Shown one piece after another: positions 7,010-14,371 of a DNA stretch of 23,025 nucleotides. Within the stretch, counting starts at the first letter, position 1. Each line of letters begins with the position of its first letter. The stretch covers positions 1 through 23,025 of the forward strand of contig JAXJRQ010000150.1 in assembly GCA_036310525.1 (NCBI GenBank), in the 5' to 3' direction. Made by a program: the position numbers and the translations under genes. This DNA is from UBA4716 sp036310525 (GTDB lineage: Bacteria > Bacillota > Clostridia > UBA1381). The notes under the pieces were generated by a model that worked only from the letters and a program-made list of their open reading frames with translations, was not told where the DNA came from and did not search any database.

Positions 7010-7702
7010 TTGAACAATAATAAGGAAAAAATTCCGGACAGTCTTGCGGTTTTTGCTGAGGGTGGTGCAATAGAATGGATGCAGAAAAAAACTGAGCCGC
7101 TTGTTAAGCTGATGAGCTATTATAAATGTGCAATGATGGAGATTGAAACCAAACTCAAGGTTTTAAATGAAGAATATTCACTTGAATTTGACCATAATCC
7201 CATCAGAGGTATAAAAACAAGACTCAAAACCTTTCAGAGCATAAAGGACAAGCTTGAAAGAAAAGAACTGCCGTTTTCGGCAGAGTCTATTGAAGAAAAT
7301 CTCAATGATGTTGCGGGTATACGTGTTATATGCTCCTTTCCCGAGGATGTATATACGCTTGCTGAGGCACTGCTAAAGCAGGATGATGTTTCTTTGATAC
7401 GCATGAAGGATTATATTAAAAATCCGAAGCCAAACGGGTACAGAAGTCTGCATATAATCGTGGCAATTCCTATTTTTCTTGCTCATGAAAAGAAGACAAT
7501 GAAGGTGGAAATTCAGCTTCGTACAATTGCAATGGATTTCTGGGCAACCTTAGAGCATCAGCTTCGTTATAAAAAGGATGCTGAATTTACGGAGGAAGAT
7601 GCGAACGAGTTGTACGAATGTGCACAGCTGAGTGCGGCGCTGGATCTTCGTATGGAGGCGGTAAAGAAAAAGGTAATGCCTGAGAATAAACCGAAAAAGT
7701 AA
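7010..7702 (+). CDS. Small alarmone synthetase (GTP pyrophosphokinase family, RelP-like)
   Basis: A 230-residue protein with only the RelA/SpoT synthetase domain; there is no HD hydrolase, TGS or ACT domain. Such single-domain enzymes move pyrophosphate from ATP to GTP or GDP, making (p)ppGpp. Motifs: FDHNPIRGIKTRLKTFQSI (60-78), DVAGIRVICSF (100-110), KDYIKNPKPNGYRSLH (133-148, containing the G-loop Tyr), VEIQLRTIAMDFWATLEHQL (166-185). From memory the wording is closer to RelP (SAS2/YwaC) than to RelQ. The start is TTG 7010, preceded by GAGAAGGTG; no ATG in this frame fits a ribosome site. It leads a three-gene operon with two membrane proteins, and activity is probably set by transcription since regulatory domains are missing. 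Confidence 0.92.
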   Translation: MNNNKEKIPDSLAVFAEGGAIEWMQKKTEPLVKLMSYYKCAMMEIETKLKVLNEEYSLEFDHNPIRGIKTRLKTFQSIKDKLERKELPFSAESIEENLNDVAGIRVICSFPEDVYTLAEALLKQDDVSLIRMKDYIKNPKPNGYRSLHIIVAIPIFLAHEKKTMKVEIQLRTIAMDFWATLEHQLRYKKDAEFTEEDANELYECAQLSAALDLRMEAVKKKVMPENKPKK

Positions 7703-7711
7703 GGGGAATAT

Positions 7712-8371
7712 ATGGAACAATCATTTGCGCAGGGACTAAATTTTTATAAACAGTTTTGGGTGTTTTTTATCGGGTGTTTTCTGGGAGTAGTACTGGAAAC
7801 AGTCTGGTGCCTTGTGCGTCTCAGACGTTTTGAAAGCCGTACAGGGCTTATATACGGTCCGTTTAATCTTATATACGGATTTGGTGCTCTGGTTATGACG
7901 CTGATTTTGCATAAGCTTGAAGGACAGCGTGATTTATTGATATTTGCGTGCGGAAGTCTAATTGGAGGTGCGTATGAATATCTGTGTAGCTATATTCAGG
8001 AAAAGCTGTTAGGAACAGCATCATGGGACTATAGGAATTTTCCGCTTAATCTTAATGGCAGAATAAATTTGCTGTACTGTTTCTTTTGGGGATTGCTAGC
8101 TCTTGTGTGGGTAAAGGATGCATATCCGATTTTATCGCATATTGTTGAAAATATACCGTCAAAATATGGAGTTTCTCTGACATGGATATGCCTTATTTTT
8201 ATGATTTTTAATAGCTTTATGTCGGCGTGTGTTGTAGTTCGTGCAAGTTGCCGCAGAAAGGGGATTTCTGCAAACGGTAGGTTTTTTTCTTATATAGACA
8301 GACATTATCCTGACAGTAGAGTAGAACGTATATATCCTAATATGGAGTTTAATACTCGGTTACGGAGGTAA
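7712..8371 (+). CDS. CmpB-type (ABC_trans_CmpB, putative ABC-transporter type IV) membrane protein
   Basis: A 219-residue integral membrane protein with about five predicted hydrophobic segments. It has the family features TGLIYGPFNLIYGFGAL (near 45-60), YEYLCSYIQEKLLGTASWDY and FPLNLNGRINLLYCFFWG. These match PF06541, a clostridial family annotated as putative ABC-transporter type IV although no ATPase partner is known to be fixed with it, and none is present here. Its function is unknown. The start ATG follows AAGGGG (7701-7706), which overlaps the end of the alarmone synthetase gene, so the two are co-translated from one transcript. Charged, Arg-rich C-terminal residues suggest a cytoplasmic tail. 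Confidence 0.82.
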   Translation: MEQSFAQGLNFYKQFWVFFIGCFLGVVLETVWCLVRLRRFESRTGLIYGPFNLIYGFGALVMTLILHKLEGQRDLLIFACGSLIGGAYEYLCSYIQEKLLGTASWDYRNFPLNLNGRINLLYCFFWGLLALVWVKDAYPILSHIVENIPSKYGVSLTWICLIFMIFNSFMSACVVVRASCRRKGISANGRFFSYIDRHYPDSRVERIYPNMEFNTRLRR

Positions 8372-8376
8372 ACAGG

Positions 8377-8793
8377 ATGAAAGGATTTTTTGAAAATTTC
8401 AATTACAGACTGCAACAGTGGATGCAGGGCAGATATGGATTGGATGAGCTTTCGAGGAAGCTGTCGTACTTGTCGCTTATATTGCTTGTGCTGTCGGTTT
8501 TTCCGTATATGAGGATTTTTTATTTATTTGCGATAGCTTTTATGGTATGGTCTTATGCACGCTGTTTTTCAAAAAATATTGCTGCACGCAGAAGTGAGCT
8601 TAATCGCTACTACAGACTTATGAATGTTTTACGAAACAAAATTGCACTTTCAAAAAAGAGACATAACGAAAGAAAGACACACTGTTATTTCAGATGCCCT
8701 AAATGCGGTGCAAATCTGCGAGTGCCGAAGGGTAAGGGGAAGATTGAAATTACGTGTAATGTATGCAAGCATAAAATGATAAAAAAGACATAA
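8377..8793 (+). CDS. Membrane-anchored zinc-ribbon protein of unknown function
   Basis: A 138-residue protein. Residues ~25-60 contain one or two hydrophobic segments (LSYLSLILLVLSVFPY and IFYLFAIAFMVWSYA). A basic, possibly helical linker follows (AARRSELNRYYRLMNVLRNK). The C terminus is a CPxCG zinc ribbon: CPKCGANLRVPKGKG then CNVC, a CxxC-x16-CxxC arrangement. Zinc ribbons of this sort bind nucleic acid or proteins, but no specific role can be read. GGAGG (8364-8368) overlaps the end of the upstream gene and sits 8 nt from the ATG, so it is the third gene of the alarmone synthetase operon. A terminator follows immediately. Confidence 0.75.
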   Translation: MKGFFENFNYRLQQWMQGRYGLDELSRKLSYLSLILLVLSVFPYMRIFYLFAIAFMVWSYARCFSKNIAARRSELNRYYRLMNVLRNKIALSKKRHNERKTHCYFRCPKCGANLRVPKGKGKIEITCNVCKHKMIKKT

Positions 8794-8824
8794 AACAACG
8801 CTGTGCGTATGCACAGCGTTGTTT
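8793..8824. terminator. Bidirectional terminator between zinc-ribbon gene and rubrerythrin
   Basis: AAACAACGCTGTGC/GCACAGCGTTGTTT is a 14-bp perfect stem with a GTAT loop. It sits in the 42-nt gap between two convergent stops. T tails are short on both sides. Confidence 0.85.
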
Positions 8825-8835
8825 CATGTCTGAAA

Positions 8836-9372
8836 TTAATAATTTTCAGCGTGAATTTCAAAGAAGCTCTGGGGATGTGCGCATGTCGGACATACTTCGG
8901 GAGCCTTTGTTCCTATTACAAGATGTCCGCAGTTTCTGCATTCCCAAACCTTGACTTCGCTCTTTTCAAATACCTGAGCTGTTTCAACGTTCTTTAAGAG
9001 TGCACGGTAACGTTCCTCGTGATGCTTTTCAATTTCAGCAACAAGTCGGAATTTTGCGGCAAGCTCGGTGAAACCTTCTTCTTCGGCTGTCTTTGCAAAG
9101 CCGGCGTACATGTCTGTCCACTCATAGTTTTCACCTTCAGCAGCTGATACGAGGTTTGCGGCTGTATCGCCTAAGCCTTCAAGCTCCTTGAACCACAATT
9201 TTGCATGTTCCTTTTCGTTTTCAGCTGTTTTTAAAAACAATGCTGAAATCTGCTCATAGCCTTCCTTCTTTGCAACAGAAGCAAAATATGTGTACTTGTT
9301 TCTTGCCTCTGATTCGCCTGAAAAAGCTGTTCTGAGATTTTTTTCTGTTTGTGTTCCTGCATATTTGTTCAT
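8836..9372 (-). CDS. rbr: Rubrerythrin
   Basis: A 178-residue non-haem iron protein that reduces hydrogen peroxide in anaerobes, using electrons from rubredoxin or NADH oxidoreductases. The N-terminal four-helix ferritin-like domain has diiron ligands in FSGESEARNKY (E20) and ENEKEH (E53, H56). A second pair lies in KTAEEEGF (near E97) and EIEKHHEE (E115, H118 region). The C-terminal rubredoxin-like domain binds one Fe via C145, C148, C161 and C164 (CRNCGH and CPTCAHPQ). Length is standard. ATG 9372 has AAGGAGG 8 nt upstream. Its presence points to an anaerobic lifestyle. It is a single-gene transcript. Confidence 0.97.
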   Translation of the reverse strand: MNKYAGTQTEKNLRTAFSGESEARNKYTYFASVAKKEGYEQISALFLKTAENEKEHAKLWFKELEGLGDTAANLVSAAEGENYEWTDMYAGFAKTAEEEGFTELAAKFRLVAEIEKHHEERYRALLKNVETAQVFEKSEVKVWECRNCGHLVIGTKAPEVCPTCAHPQSFFEIHAENY

Positions 9373-9396
9373 TATGTTTTCCTCCTTATATATGCA

Positions 9397-9411
9397 TATT
9401 ATTAATTATAA
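9397..9411. promoter_or_regulatory. Possible PerR/Fur-like operator at the rubrerythrin promoter
   Basis: The plus-strand sequence TATTATT-A-ATTATAA has the 7-1-7 layout of a PerR box. One half is perfect and the other matches four of seven positions. It lies at the -10/start of the rubrerythrin promoter, where a repressor would act. The region is very AT-rich, so a chance match is quite possible. Confidence 0.33.
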
Positions 9412-9438
9412 TATACCATATTCTATATTTTATGTCAA
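9410..9438 (-). promoter_or_regulatory. Promoter of rubrerythrin
   Basis: Minus strand: TTGACA (9438-9433), 17-bp spacer, TATATT (9415-9410). Confidence 0.8.
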
Positions 9439-9533
9439 TTAAGTTAAAAAATAAATTTGTTGTTTTAATATTAACCTGATATTAATTGTTTGTGAATTTT
9501 TATGTGTAAGGGCAAATACATTAAAAAAGTGGC

Positions 9534-9562
9534 TTGATAAAATATAAAAACTATGATATAAT
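9534..9562 (+). promoter_or_regulatory. Promoter of the membrane protein/sigma factor operon
   Basis: TTGATA (9534-9539), 17-bp spacer, TATAAT (9557-9562). The leader of about 65 nt contains two small hairpins: TGAGG/CCTCA (9574-9590) and GCAGAT/ATCTGC (9596-9615). The latter ends only a few bases before the AGGAG ribosome site at 9623. Confidence 0.8.
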
Positions 9563-9635
9563 TCATATTATAGTGAGGAATTATACCTCATAGTGGCAGA
9601 TATTTATACATCTGCTGTACAAAGGAGAGGATTAT

Positions 9636-10295
9636 ATGGCAGAAAAATACGGAGTTGTGCCAAAGAAATTTACAAAAGAATGGTGGCCGTATTTCTGGAT
9701 GTACTACAAGGTTCATACGTTGGCGGCGGTATTTGCGCTCTTGTGTGCAGTGTACACGCTCTACGAATGTGCTACCGCACCTGAATATGACATGACTGTT
9801 ACGTATACGGGTGAATCGTCAATTATGCAGACGGATGAGGCGAAGCTTGTTGAATTTATAACAGAGCATACCGATGATATTGATGAAAACGGCGAGGGCT
9901 CAGTGTATTTCCAACAGCTGGTTATTGACCCTGACGGTGATCCGCAGTATAATTATGCTATGCAGACAAAGCTTGCCGTAGAGTTTCAGAATGACTGTTC
10001 CTACATATATATATTTGATGAGCCGGCAAAAGAAGCTATGCTTAATGGCGAAAACTACGAAGGTGCATTTGCGCCGGTTGATGAGTGGCTTGCATCAGAG
10101 GTTAGCGAGGAACGTCTTGTGCGCTACGGTGATAAGGTATACGGTGTAAAGCTTGACGGCGCTAAGTTAGCGGAAGGATTGTCATCGCCTGAGGGCGGAT
10201 TATATGTTGCATTACGTGTACAGATTGACGATGAAGAGAAAAATGTGAAGTCGTTCGAAAATTCAAAGGCGATATTGAACGCACTCATACAGTAA
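9636..10295 (+). CDS. Single-pass membrane protein of unknown function, upstream of a sigma factor
   Basis: A 219-residue protein I do not recognise as a named family. The first ~27 residues are polar and aromatic-rich (KFTKEWWPYFWMYYK), followed by one hydrophobic segment at ~28-46 (HTLAAVFALLCAVYTLYEC). The remaining ~170 residues are acidic and lack further membrane spans, so they are likely outside the membrane. There is no signal peptidase-type cleavage pattern, so it looks anchored. AGGAGAGG (9623-9630) supports ATG 9636. It is 20 nt upstream of the sigma factor gene and shares its promoter. An anti-sigma or sensor role is a guess from position only; it lacks the zinc anti-sigma (HxxxCxxC) and RsbW-type kinase motifs. 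Confidence 0.72.
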   Translation: MAEKYGVVPKKFTKEWWPYFWMYYKVHTLAAVFALLCAVYTLYECATAPEYDMTVTYTGESSIMQTDEAKLVEFITEHTDDIDENGEGSVYFQQLVIDPDGDPQYNYAMQTKLAVEFQNDCSYIYIFDEPAKEAMLNGENYEGAFAPVDEWLASEVSEERLVRYGDKVYGVKLDGAKLAEGLSSPEGGLYVALRVQIDDEEKNVKSFENSKAILNALIQ

Positions 10296-10315
10296 GAAAT
10301 CAGGAGGGTGGAATT

Positions 10316-11047
10316 TTGGCACTTAAAAAACCTGATGTGTGTGAATATGAATTGTTCTGCGAATACTGGAGAACGGGCGACATTAAAATAAGGGATGAGC
10401 TGGTTTCGTCATACATCTATATAGCTGAAATTTTGTCACGCAAGTTTATAAACCGTGGAATTGACTACGATGATATTTATCAGGTGGCATCTATGGGGGT
10501 TTTATATGCTGTTGAGAGATTTAATCCCGACAGAGGCGTTAAGTTTGCGACATTTGCAACTCCTACGGTTATGGGGGAGATACGGAAATATTTCCGTGAT
10601 AAGGGGAATTTCGTGAGAATTCCGAGACGGTTATATGAAGTGTTTTACCGTGCCGAGCGGATAAAGAGTATGTCTGCTGATGTGACGGATAAGGAAATTG
10701 CAAGAAGACTTGATATTCCGTATTCGGCAGTGCGGGAAGCAAATGACATCGGCGGAGTGGCGTTTATGAAATCTCTTGAGTATGAGGCGTATGCAGACGG
10801 TACTCTTGCAATGGCGAATGTGCTTGGCGAAGAAGATAACCAGTTTCTGATGCTTGAGAATAAGGATTTTGTGGAGTATTGCATGAAGCAGCTTGACGAA
10901 AAGGAGCGTACCTTTGTAAAGCTTCGGTATACCGAGGAAATGAGCCAGCAGCAGATTGCTGAAATTTTAGGCGTGTCGCAGATGCAGGTTTCACGCATGG
11001 AAAGAAGTATATTAAAAAAACTCAGAAATTTATATTTCAGAGATTAA
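10316..11047 (+). CDS. Sigma-70 family factor of the SigF/SigG/SigB type
   Basis: A 243-residue RNA polymerase sigma factor. Region 2 spans ~25-95 with DDIYQVASMGVLYAVERFNP (52-71) and the -10-recognition part VKFATFATPTVMGEIRKYFR (75-94). Region 3 begins RIPRRLYE (101-108) with the short HTH DKEIARRLDIPYSAVREA. Region 4 ends with the -35-reading HTH SQQQIAEILGVSQMQVSRME (210-229). The architecture matches the alternative sigmas of sporulation and general stress (SigF, SigG, SigB). Neither spoIIAA/AB nor rsbVW genes are next to it, so I do not assign one name. The start is TTG 10316, with AGGAGG (10302-10307) 8 nt upstream. It is co-transcribed with the upstream membrane protein and probably with pyrE. 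Confidence 0.9.
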   Translation: MALKKPDVCEYELFCEYWRTGDIKIRDELVSSYIYIAEILSRKFINRGIDYDDIYQVASMGVLYAVERFNPDRGVKFATFATPTVMGEIRKYFRDKGNFVRIPRRLYEVFYRAERIKSMSADVTDKEIARRLDIPYSAVREANDIGGVAFMKSLEYEAYADGTLAMANVLGEEDNQFLMLENKDFVEYCMKQLDEKERTFVKLRYTEEMSQQQIAEILGVSQMQVSRMERSILKKLRNLYFRD

Positions 11048-11070
11048 ACATACAGGAGGAATTTAAAGAA

Positions 11071-11105
11071 ATGTTATCAAATGAAAAAAGGAATTTATTG
11101 AATTT
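11071..11105 (+). other. Out-of-frame 5' end of pyrE (single-base shift at an A6 run)
   Basis: AGGAGG (11054-11059) precedes ATG 11071, which reads MLSNEK and then goes out of frame at six As (11084-11089), stopping at TGA a few codons later. With a -1 shift at the A run, the reading continues as MLSNEKKEFIEFMMESDVL straight into the pyrE frame, which is how clostridial PyrE proteins begin. So the true start is almost certainly here. Confidence 0.8.
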
Positions 11106-11732
11106 ATGATGGAATCGGATGTTCTGCGTTTTGGTGATTTTGTGACCAAGAGCGGCAGAAACACACCGTATTTTGTCAATACCGGTAACTACAAGACAGG
11201 TAAGCAGATTGCAACGCTTGGTAAATTCTATGCCAAGCTTGTAAAGGAATGCTGCGGTGAAGAATTTGACTGCATGTTCGGACCTGCTTATAAGGGTATT
11301 CCGCTTGCAGCAGCTTGTGCAGGTGCTCTGTATAACGAGCATAACATTGACAAGCCTTATTTCTTCAACAGAAAAGAAGAAAAAGACCACGGCGAGGGCG
11401 GTTCACTTGTAGGCTACAAGCCGGTTGACGGTGACAGAGTAATAATTATCGAAGACGTTATTACTGCAGGTACAGCAATCCGTGAAACAATGCCCGTTCT
11501 TAAAGGTGCGGCTGATGTAGCGGTAAAAGATATGTTTATTTCCGTAAACCGTTGTGAAGTGGGACAAAATCCCGGTAAGACTGCCGTAATGGAGGTTATG
11601 GAGGATTACGGAATTAATGTTCATGCGATTGTTACAGTTAAGGATATTTACGAATACCTTAAGGAAGACGGTTCGTATGCAGATGTTCTTAAGAACATGG
11701 AAAAATACATGGAGCAGTATTGTGTATTTTAA
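11106..11732 (+). CDS. pyrE: Orotate phosphoribosyltransferase (apparent 5' frameshift)
   Basis: PyrE joins orotate to PRPP to give orotidine 5'-monophosphate in pyrimidine synthesis. The open frame gives 208 residues with DFVTKSGRNTPYFVNTGNYK near the start, FGPAYKGIPLAAACAGAL (the substrate loop) and the PRPP-binding motif VIIIEDVITAGTAIRE. It ends normally. The N-terminal ATG at 11106 has no ribosome site at useful distance; the real start is probably ATG 11071, one base out of frame at an A6 run. The protein would then be about 220 residues, normal for the family. Either an A is missing from the sequence, the gene is damaged at its 5' end, or slippage on the A run restores it. No other pyr gene is nearby. 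It is 23 nt after the sigma gene and likely on its transcript. Confidence 0.9.
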   Translation: MMESDVLRFGDFVTKSGRNTPYFVNTGNYKTGKQIATLGKFYAKLVKECCGEEFDCMFGPAYKGIPLAAACAGALYNEHNIDKPYFFNRKEEKDHGEGGSLVGYKPVDGDRVIIIEDVITAGTAIRETMPVLKGAADVAVKDMFISVNRCEVGQNPGKTAVMEVMEDYGINVHAIVTVKDIYEYLKEDGSYADVLKNMEKYMEQYCVF

Positions 11733-11765
11733 AAAATAAAGTTATGTAGGAAAGGATTTGATGTT

Positions 11766-12968
11766 ATGAAATTTAAGTCTTTAATGTGCGCATTTCTGAC
11801 AACAGTATGTGTTGGTGCAGGCATGTCCGCAATGGCTGAAGAGGACGTTGTAAGCGTTTACGTTGACAACGAAAAGGTTGAATTTGCAGACCAGTCTCCG
11901 CTTATTCTCGACGGAACAACTCTTGTGCCTATCCGTGCCGTATTTGAAAAGGCAGGCGCTACTGTTACATGGAATCAGGAAGAAAAAACAGCTACTCTTG
12001 TAAAGGGCGACTATACTGTAAAAATTACAGTTGGTGACAGCGTTCTTTATAAAAACGACGTTGAGGTTCCCCTTACTGTTTCGGCACTGATTTATAATAG
12101 CAGAATACTTATTCCCGTTCGTGCTATAGGCGAAGCGATGGATTTTGATATTAACTGGGATGGCTTCCATTCATCGGTGCATGTAGGTACAGACGGTACA
12201 GAATACCGTCCGTATGCGGCAAGAAAGGTTGCATTCCGTGAGCTTTCCGAAGCAGCAGTGTTCTATTCGGATAAGACTGTTGAGGGTGAAAATGTAGACA
12301 TTACAAATGCTGAAATTGACGAATATGTTACTTTCACACGTACACTTGACGCACCTTCAGAGGTTAATCCTCTGCTTACAATTGACGGTGTGGACTACAG
12401 TGATGCTTTAAGAAGCATGAGAGGTACGTATGCACTTGCTGTAGTTGATATTGACAGAAACGATACAACAAAGGAAATCGTTGTTGTTGAAACAGGCGAT
12501 ACGCTTACTGCATGGTTCTTCAGCTATGACGGCGAAAAGCTTACTCCGATAACAAAGGGTGGTTCGCAGGCTAAGATAGTTTTTGCATCAAAGCTGTTCT
12601 TTGACCAGAGAAGCTATATGCTTTCAGACCTTGAAGGCTTGTGCTTTACTGATATAATGCTTACAGGAAGCGCATATCAGCTTGAAAACAATGTTATTAC
12701 ACAGTACAGAGTTTCAAATGCGGAAAAAATGATTCCGAGAACTCTCGTACACACATACAATGACAGCATGATTTACCACTATACACCGACTGATACATTT
12801 GTACCGGGCGGATACAAGGACGGTTCAAAGTTTACAATGGAAGCGCTTGAATTTGATTCGTTCGTGGTACTTGATATGTACGTTGACGAAACAAACCCCT
12901 CATACATTGAGGTTTACGTGGAATTCCCCAACGGAATAAGAGCTGTTTTGTCACCGTTTGGAGCTTAA
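11766..12968 (+). CDS. Secreted protein with copper amine oxidase N-terminal (CuAO_N1) domain
   Basis: A 400-residue exported protein. Residues 1-24 are a signal peptide (MKFKSLMCAFLTTVCVGAGM then SAMA). Residues ~30-140 form a CuAO_N1 domain, recognised by LDGTTLVPIRAVFEKAGATV (49-68) and its repeat RILIPVRAIGEAMDFDINWD (113-132). In Clostridia this domain is a common surface or peptidoglycan-associated module, and it does not imply amine oxidase activity. The remaining ~250 residues are unassigned. They include an acidic stretch, AVVDIDRNDTTKEIVVVETG, that resembles calcium-binding FG-GAP/VCBS-type propeller repeats. AAAGGA (11751-11756) supports ATG 11766. The next gene begins 4 nt after its stop and encodes an SLH protein, suggesting two co-expressed envelope proteins. 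Confidence 0.85.
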   Translation: MKFKSLMCAFLTTVCVGAGMSAMAEEDVVSVYVDNEKVEFADQSPLILDGTTLVPIRAVFEKAGATVTWNQEEKTATLVKGDYTVKITVGDSVLYKNDVEVPLTVSALIYNSRILIPVRAIGEAMDFDINWDGFHSSVHVGTDGTEYRPYAARKVAFRELSEAAVFYSDKTVEGENVDITNAEIDEYVTFTRTLDAPSEVNPLLTIDGVDYSDALRSMRGTYALAVVDIDRNDTTKEIVVVETGDTLTAWFFSYDGEKLTPITKGGSQAKIVFASKLFFDQRSYMLSDLEGLCFTDIMLTGSAYQLENNVITQYRVSNAEKMIPRTLVHTYNDSMIYHYTPTDTFVPGGYKDGSKFTMEALEFDSFVVLDMYVDETNPSYIEVYVEFPNGIRAVLSPFGA

Positions 12969-12972
12969 TGAG

Positions 12973-14028
12973 GTGATTACTATCAGAAAAATATCAGTAT
13001 GCTTGACGATAATACTTGCGGCAATGCTTTATACATTTTCTGCGTATGCATATAATGTTGTAGATTTGCCGCAGAGTATGACACTTGCGGATGCGCTGGA
13101 AATTCATGAGGTAGGCGCAATTAAATCTGCTACTGTTTCAAATCTTGCTGATGAAAAGCATATTACGCTTACAAGAGACGAAATAAAGGATTTTTACTAC
13201 AGCGCCGCAAATATTACTGTTCACAGACAGATTAATCCCACACCGTTTCGTGGTACGGCGATTAATTTCCAGACCGACAGCGGAGTGAAGAGTTTTTATT
13301 TCAATTCCGGTGTACAGATAGGTATGTATGGTAAGTCGAACTTCATATGCTATGAAATGGAAGATTATGATTTGAGTAAATTCATGTATCTTATTTCAAA
13401 ATATGAAGAAGGACAAAAGATAGCAGGTGCAGAGGTTCATGTGAATGATACAACGGATTTTCTGAAGATGCCCGATGATTTATGGGCACGTTCTTCAATA
13501 TCCGAAGCGGCATCACGCTCACTTTTACCATATGAGCTTACAAATAAATATTCATCGAATATTTCACGTGAAGAGTTTTGTGTGCTTATAGGTAATTTTA
13601 TTGCTGTTGTCGGAAACTATGCTTCAATAGAAACATACATGGAGGACAAAAAGCCCGGATACAGCCGTGATAACTTTTCGGATTGTATCGGACGTGACAA
13701 GTCGATTGACATTTTGTTTAACCTCGGTGTGGTTAACGGCCGAGGCGGCGAATATTTTGACCCCGAAGGTGCTATCACACGTGAAGAAGCGGCAAAAATG
13801 CTTACTTCAGCGGCAGAGCTGTTCAGGCATATAGAAACAAACTACAAGCTGACCTATTCGGATAAAAATTCAATCTCAAAATGGGCGCAGTTCTTTGTAA
13901 AATGGGTTACAGACAACGGAATCATGAACGGCGTTGATGACAAGAATTTTGAGCCTGGCGGCAGCTATACGGTTCAGCAGGCGGTTGCTACCGTTTCAAG
14001 ATTGTATAATGTCTGTGCTTTTAAATAA
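12973..14028 (+). CDS. S-layer homology (SLH) domain surface protein
   Basis: A 351-residue exported protein. The N terminus MITIRKISVCLTIILAAMLY followed by TFSAYA is a signal peptide. Residues ~30-165 are an unassigned domain. Residues ~170-351 hold three SLH-type repeats: a diverged first (SEAASRSLLPYELTNKYSSN), a clear second (FNLGVVNGRGGEYFDPEGAI, TREEAAKML) and a third (VTDNGIMNGVDDKNFEPGGS, TVQQAVATVSRLY). SLH modules bind secondary cell wall polymer, so it should sit on the cell surface. I choose GTG 12973, with GGAG (12960-12963) 9 nt upstream, over TTG 12958, which lies inside the upstream gene and lacks a ribosome site. No ATG is available. The SLH part is paralogous to the C terminus of the protein at 18366. 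Confidence 0.85.
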   Translation: MITIRKISVCLTIILAAMLYTFSAYAYNVVDLPQSMTLADALEIHEVGAIKSATVSNLADEKHITLTRDEIKDFYYSAANITVHRQINPTPFRGTAINFQTDSGVKSFYFNSGVQIGMYGKSNFICYEMEDYDLSKFMYLISKYEEGQKIAGAEVHVNDTTDFLKMPDDLWARSSISEAASRSLLPYELTNKYSSNISREEFCVLIGNFIAVVGNYASIETYMEDKKPGYSRDNFSDCIGRDKSIDILFNLGVVNGRGGEYFDPEGAITREEAAKMLTSAAELFRHIETNYKLTYSDKNSISKWAQFFVKWVTDNGIMNGVDDKNFEPGGSYTVQQAVATVSRLYNVCAFK

Positions 14029-14114
14029 TTTAAAAAAAACAGAATAAAAACATTGAAAATATCCATAATAAGAATGTGCCGTAAGACATAATTCTTTTGT
14101 GGAGGTAATGTACA

Positions 14115-14291
14115 ATGAATAAATGTGATTGCGAAGCAAACAAGAGCATTAAATGTTCTGTAACACAGTGCAAAAACCACTGTCAGACATCAGATTACTG
14201 CTCATTGTCCAGCATTCAGGTAGGAACTCATGAAGCAAATCCTACAATGATTGAATGTACGGACTGCACATCATTTCAGCTTAGAAACTGA
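14115..14291 (+). CDS. DUF1540 domain mini-protein (Cys-rich, 58 aa)
   Basis: A 58-residue cysteine-rich protein matching DUF1540: IKCSVTQCKNHCQTSDYCSL, then IQVG, then TMIECTDCTSFQLR. The pattern is two CxxxxC-like pairs, YC, IxVG and TxCxSFxxR. The eight or so cysteines probably bind a metal, but function is unknown. The family is widespread in Clostridia and often single-gene. GGAGG (14101-14105) lies 9 nt before ATG. It is followed by a very strong terminator. A clear promoter was not found in the 86-nt gap before it, so it may be read from the upstream operon. Confidence 0.88.
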   Translation: MNKCDCEANKSIKCSVTQCKNHCQTSDYCSLSSIQVGTHEANPTMIECTDCTSFQLRN

Positions 14292-14310
14292 TTAAAAAGC
14301 AAACATGTAT

Positions 14311-14348
14311 AAGAAGCCGCCGCAAATAATTTTTGCGGCGGCTTCTTT
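14311..14348 (+). terminator. Strong intrinsic terminator after DUF1540 gene
   Basis: AAGAAGCCGCCGCAAA/TTTGCGGCGGCTTCTT is a 16-bp perfect GC-rich stem with a 5-nt loop (TAATT) followed by T residues. It ends 24 nt before the radical SAM gene, which therefore needs its own start signal or read-through. Confidence 0.93.
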
Positions 14349-14371
14349 ATGTAAAATTTACGGAGAAAAGA

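Noticed and set aside
10645..10998. A 117-codon minus-strand frame opposite the sigma factor gene
   Set aside because: It mirrors conserved sigma regions 3-4, has no ribosome site and no family likeness.
12958..12960. TTG as the start of the SLH protein gene
   Set aside because: It lies inside the previous gene without a ribosome site and would add hydrophilic residues before the signal peptide; GTG 12973 fits better.
14070..14097. AAGAAT...ATTCTT hairpin after the SLH gene as a terminator
   Set aside because: The stem is only 6 bp with internal mismatches and a poor T tail; the true stop signal seems to be the strong one after DUF1540.
14333..14371. Extra 13 codons at the 5' end of the radical SAM gene
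   Set aside because: They fall within the terminator stem and its tail, while GGAG and ATG 14372 make a proper start.
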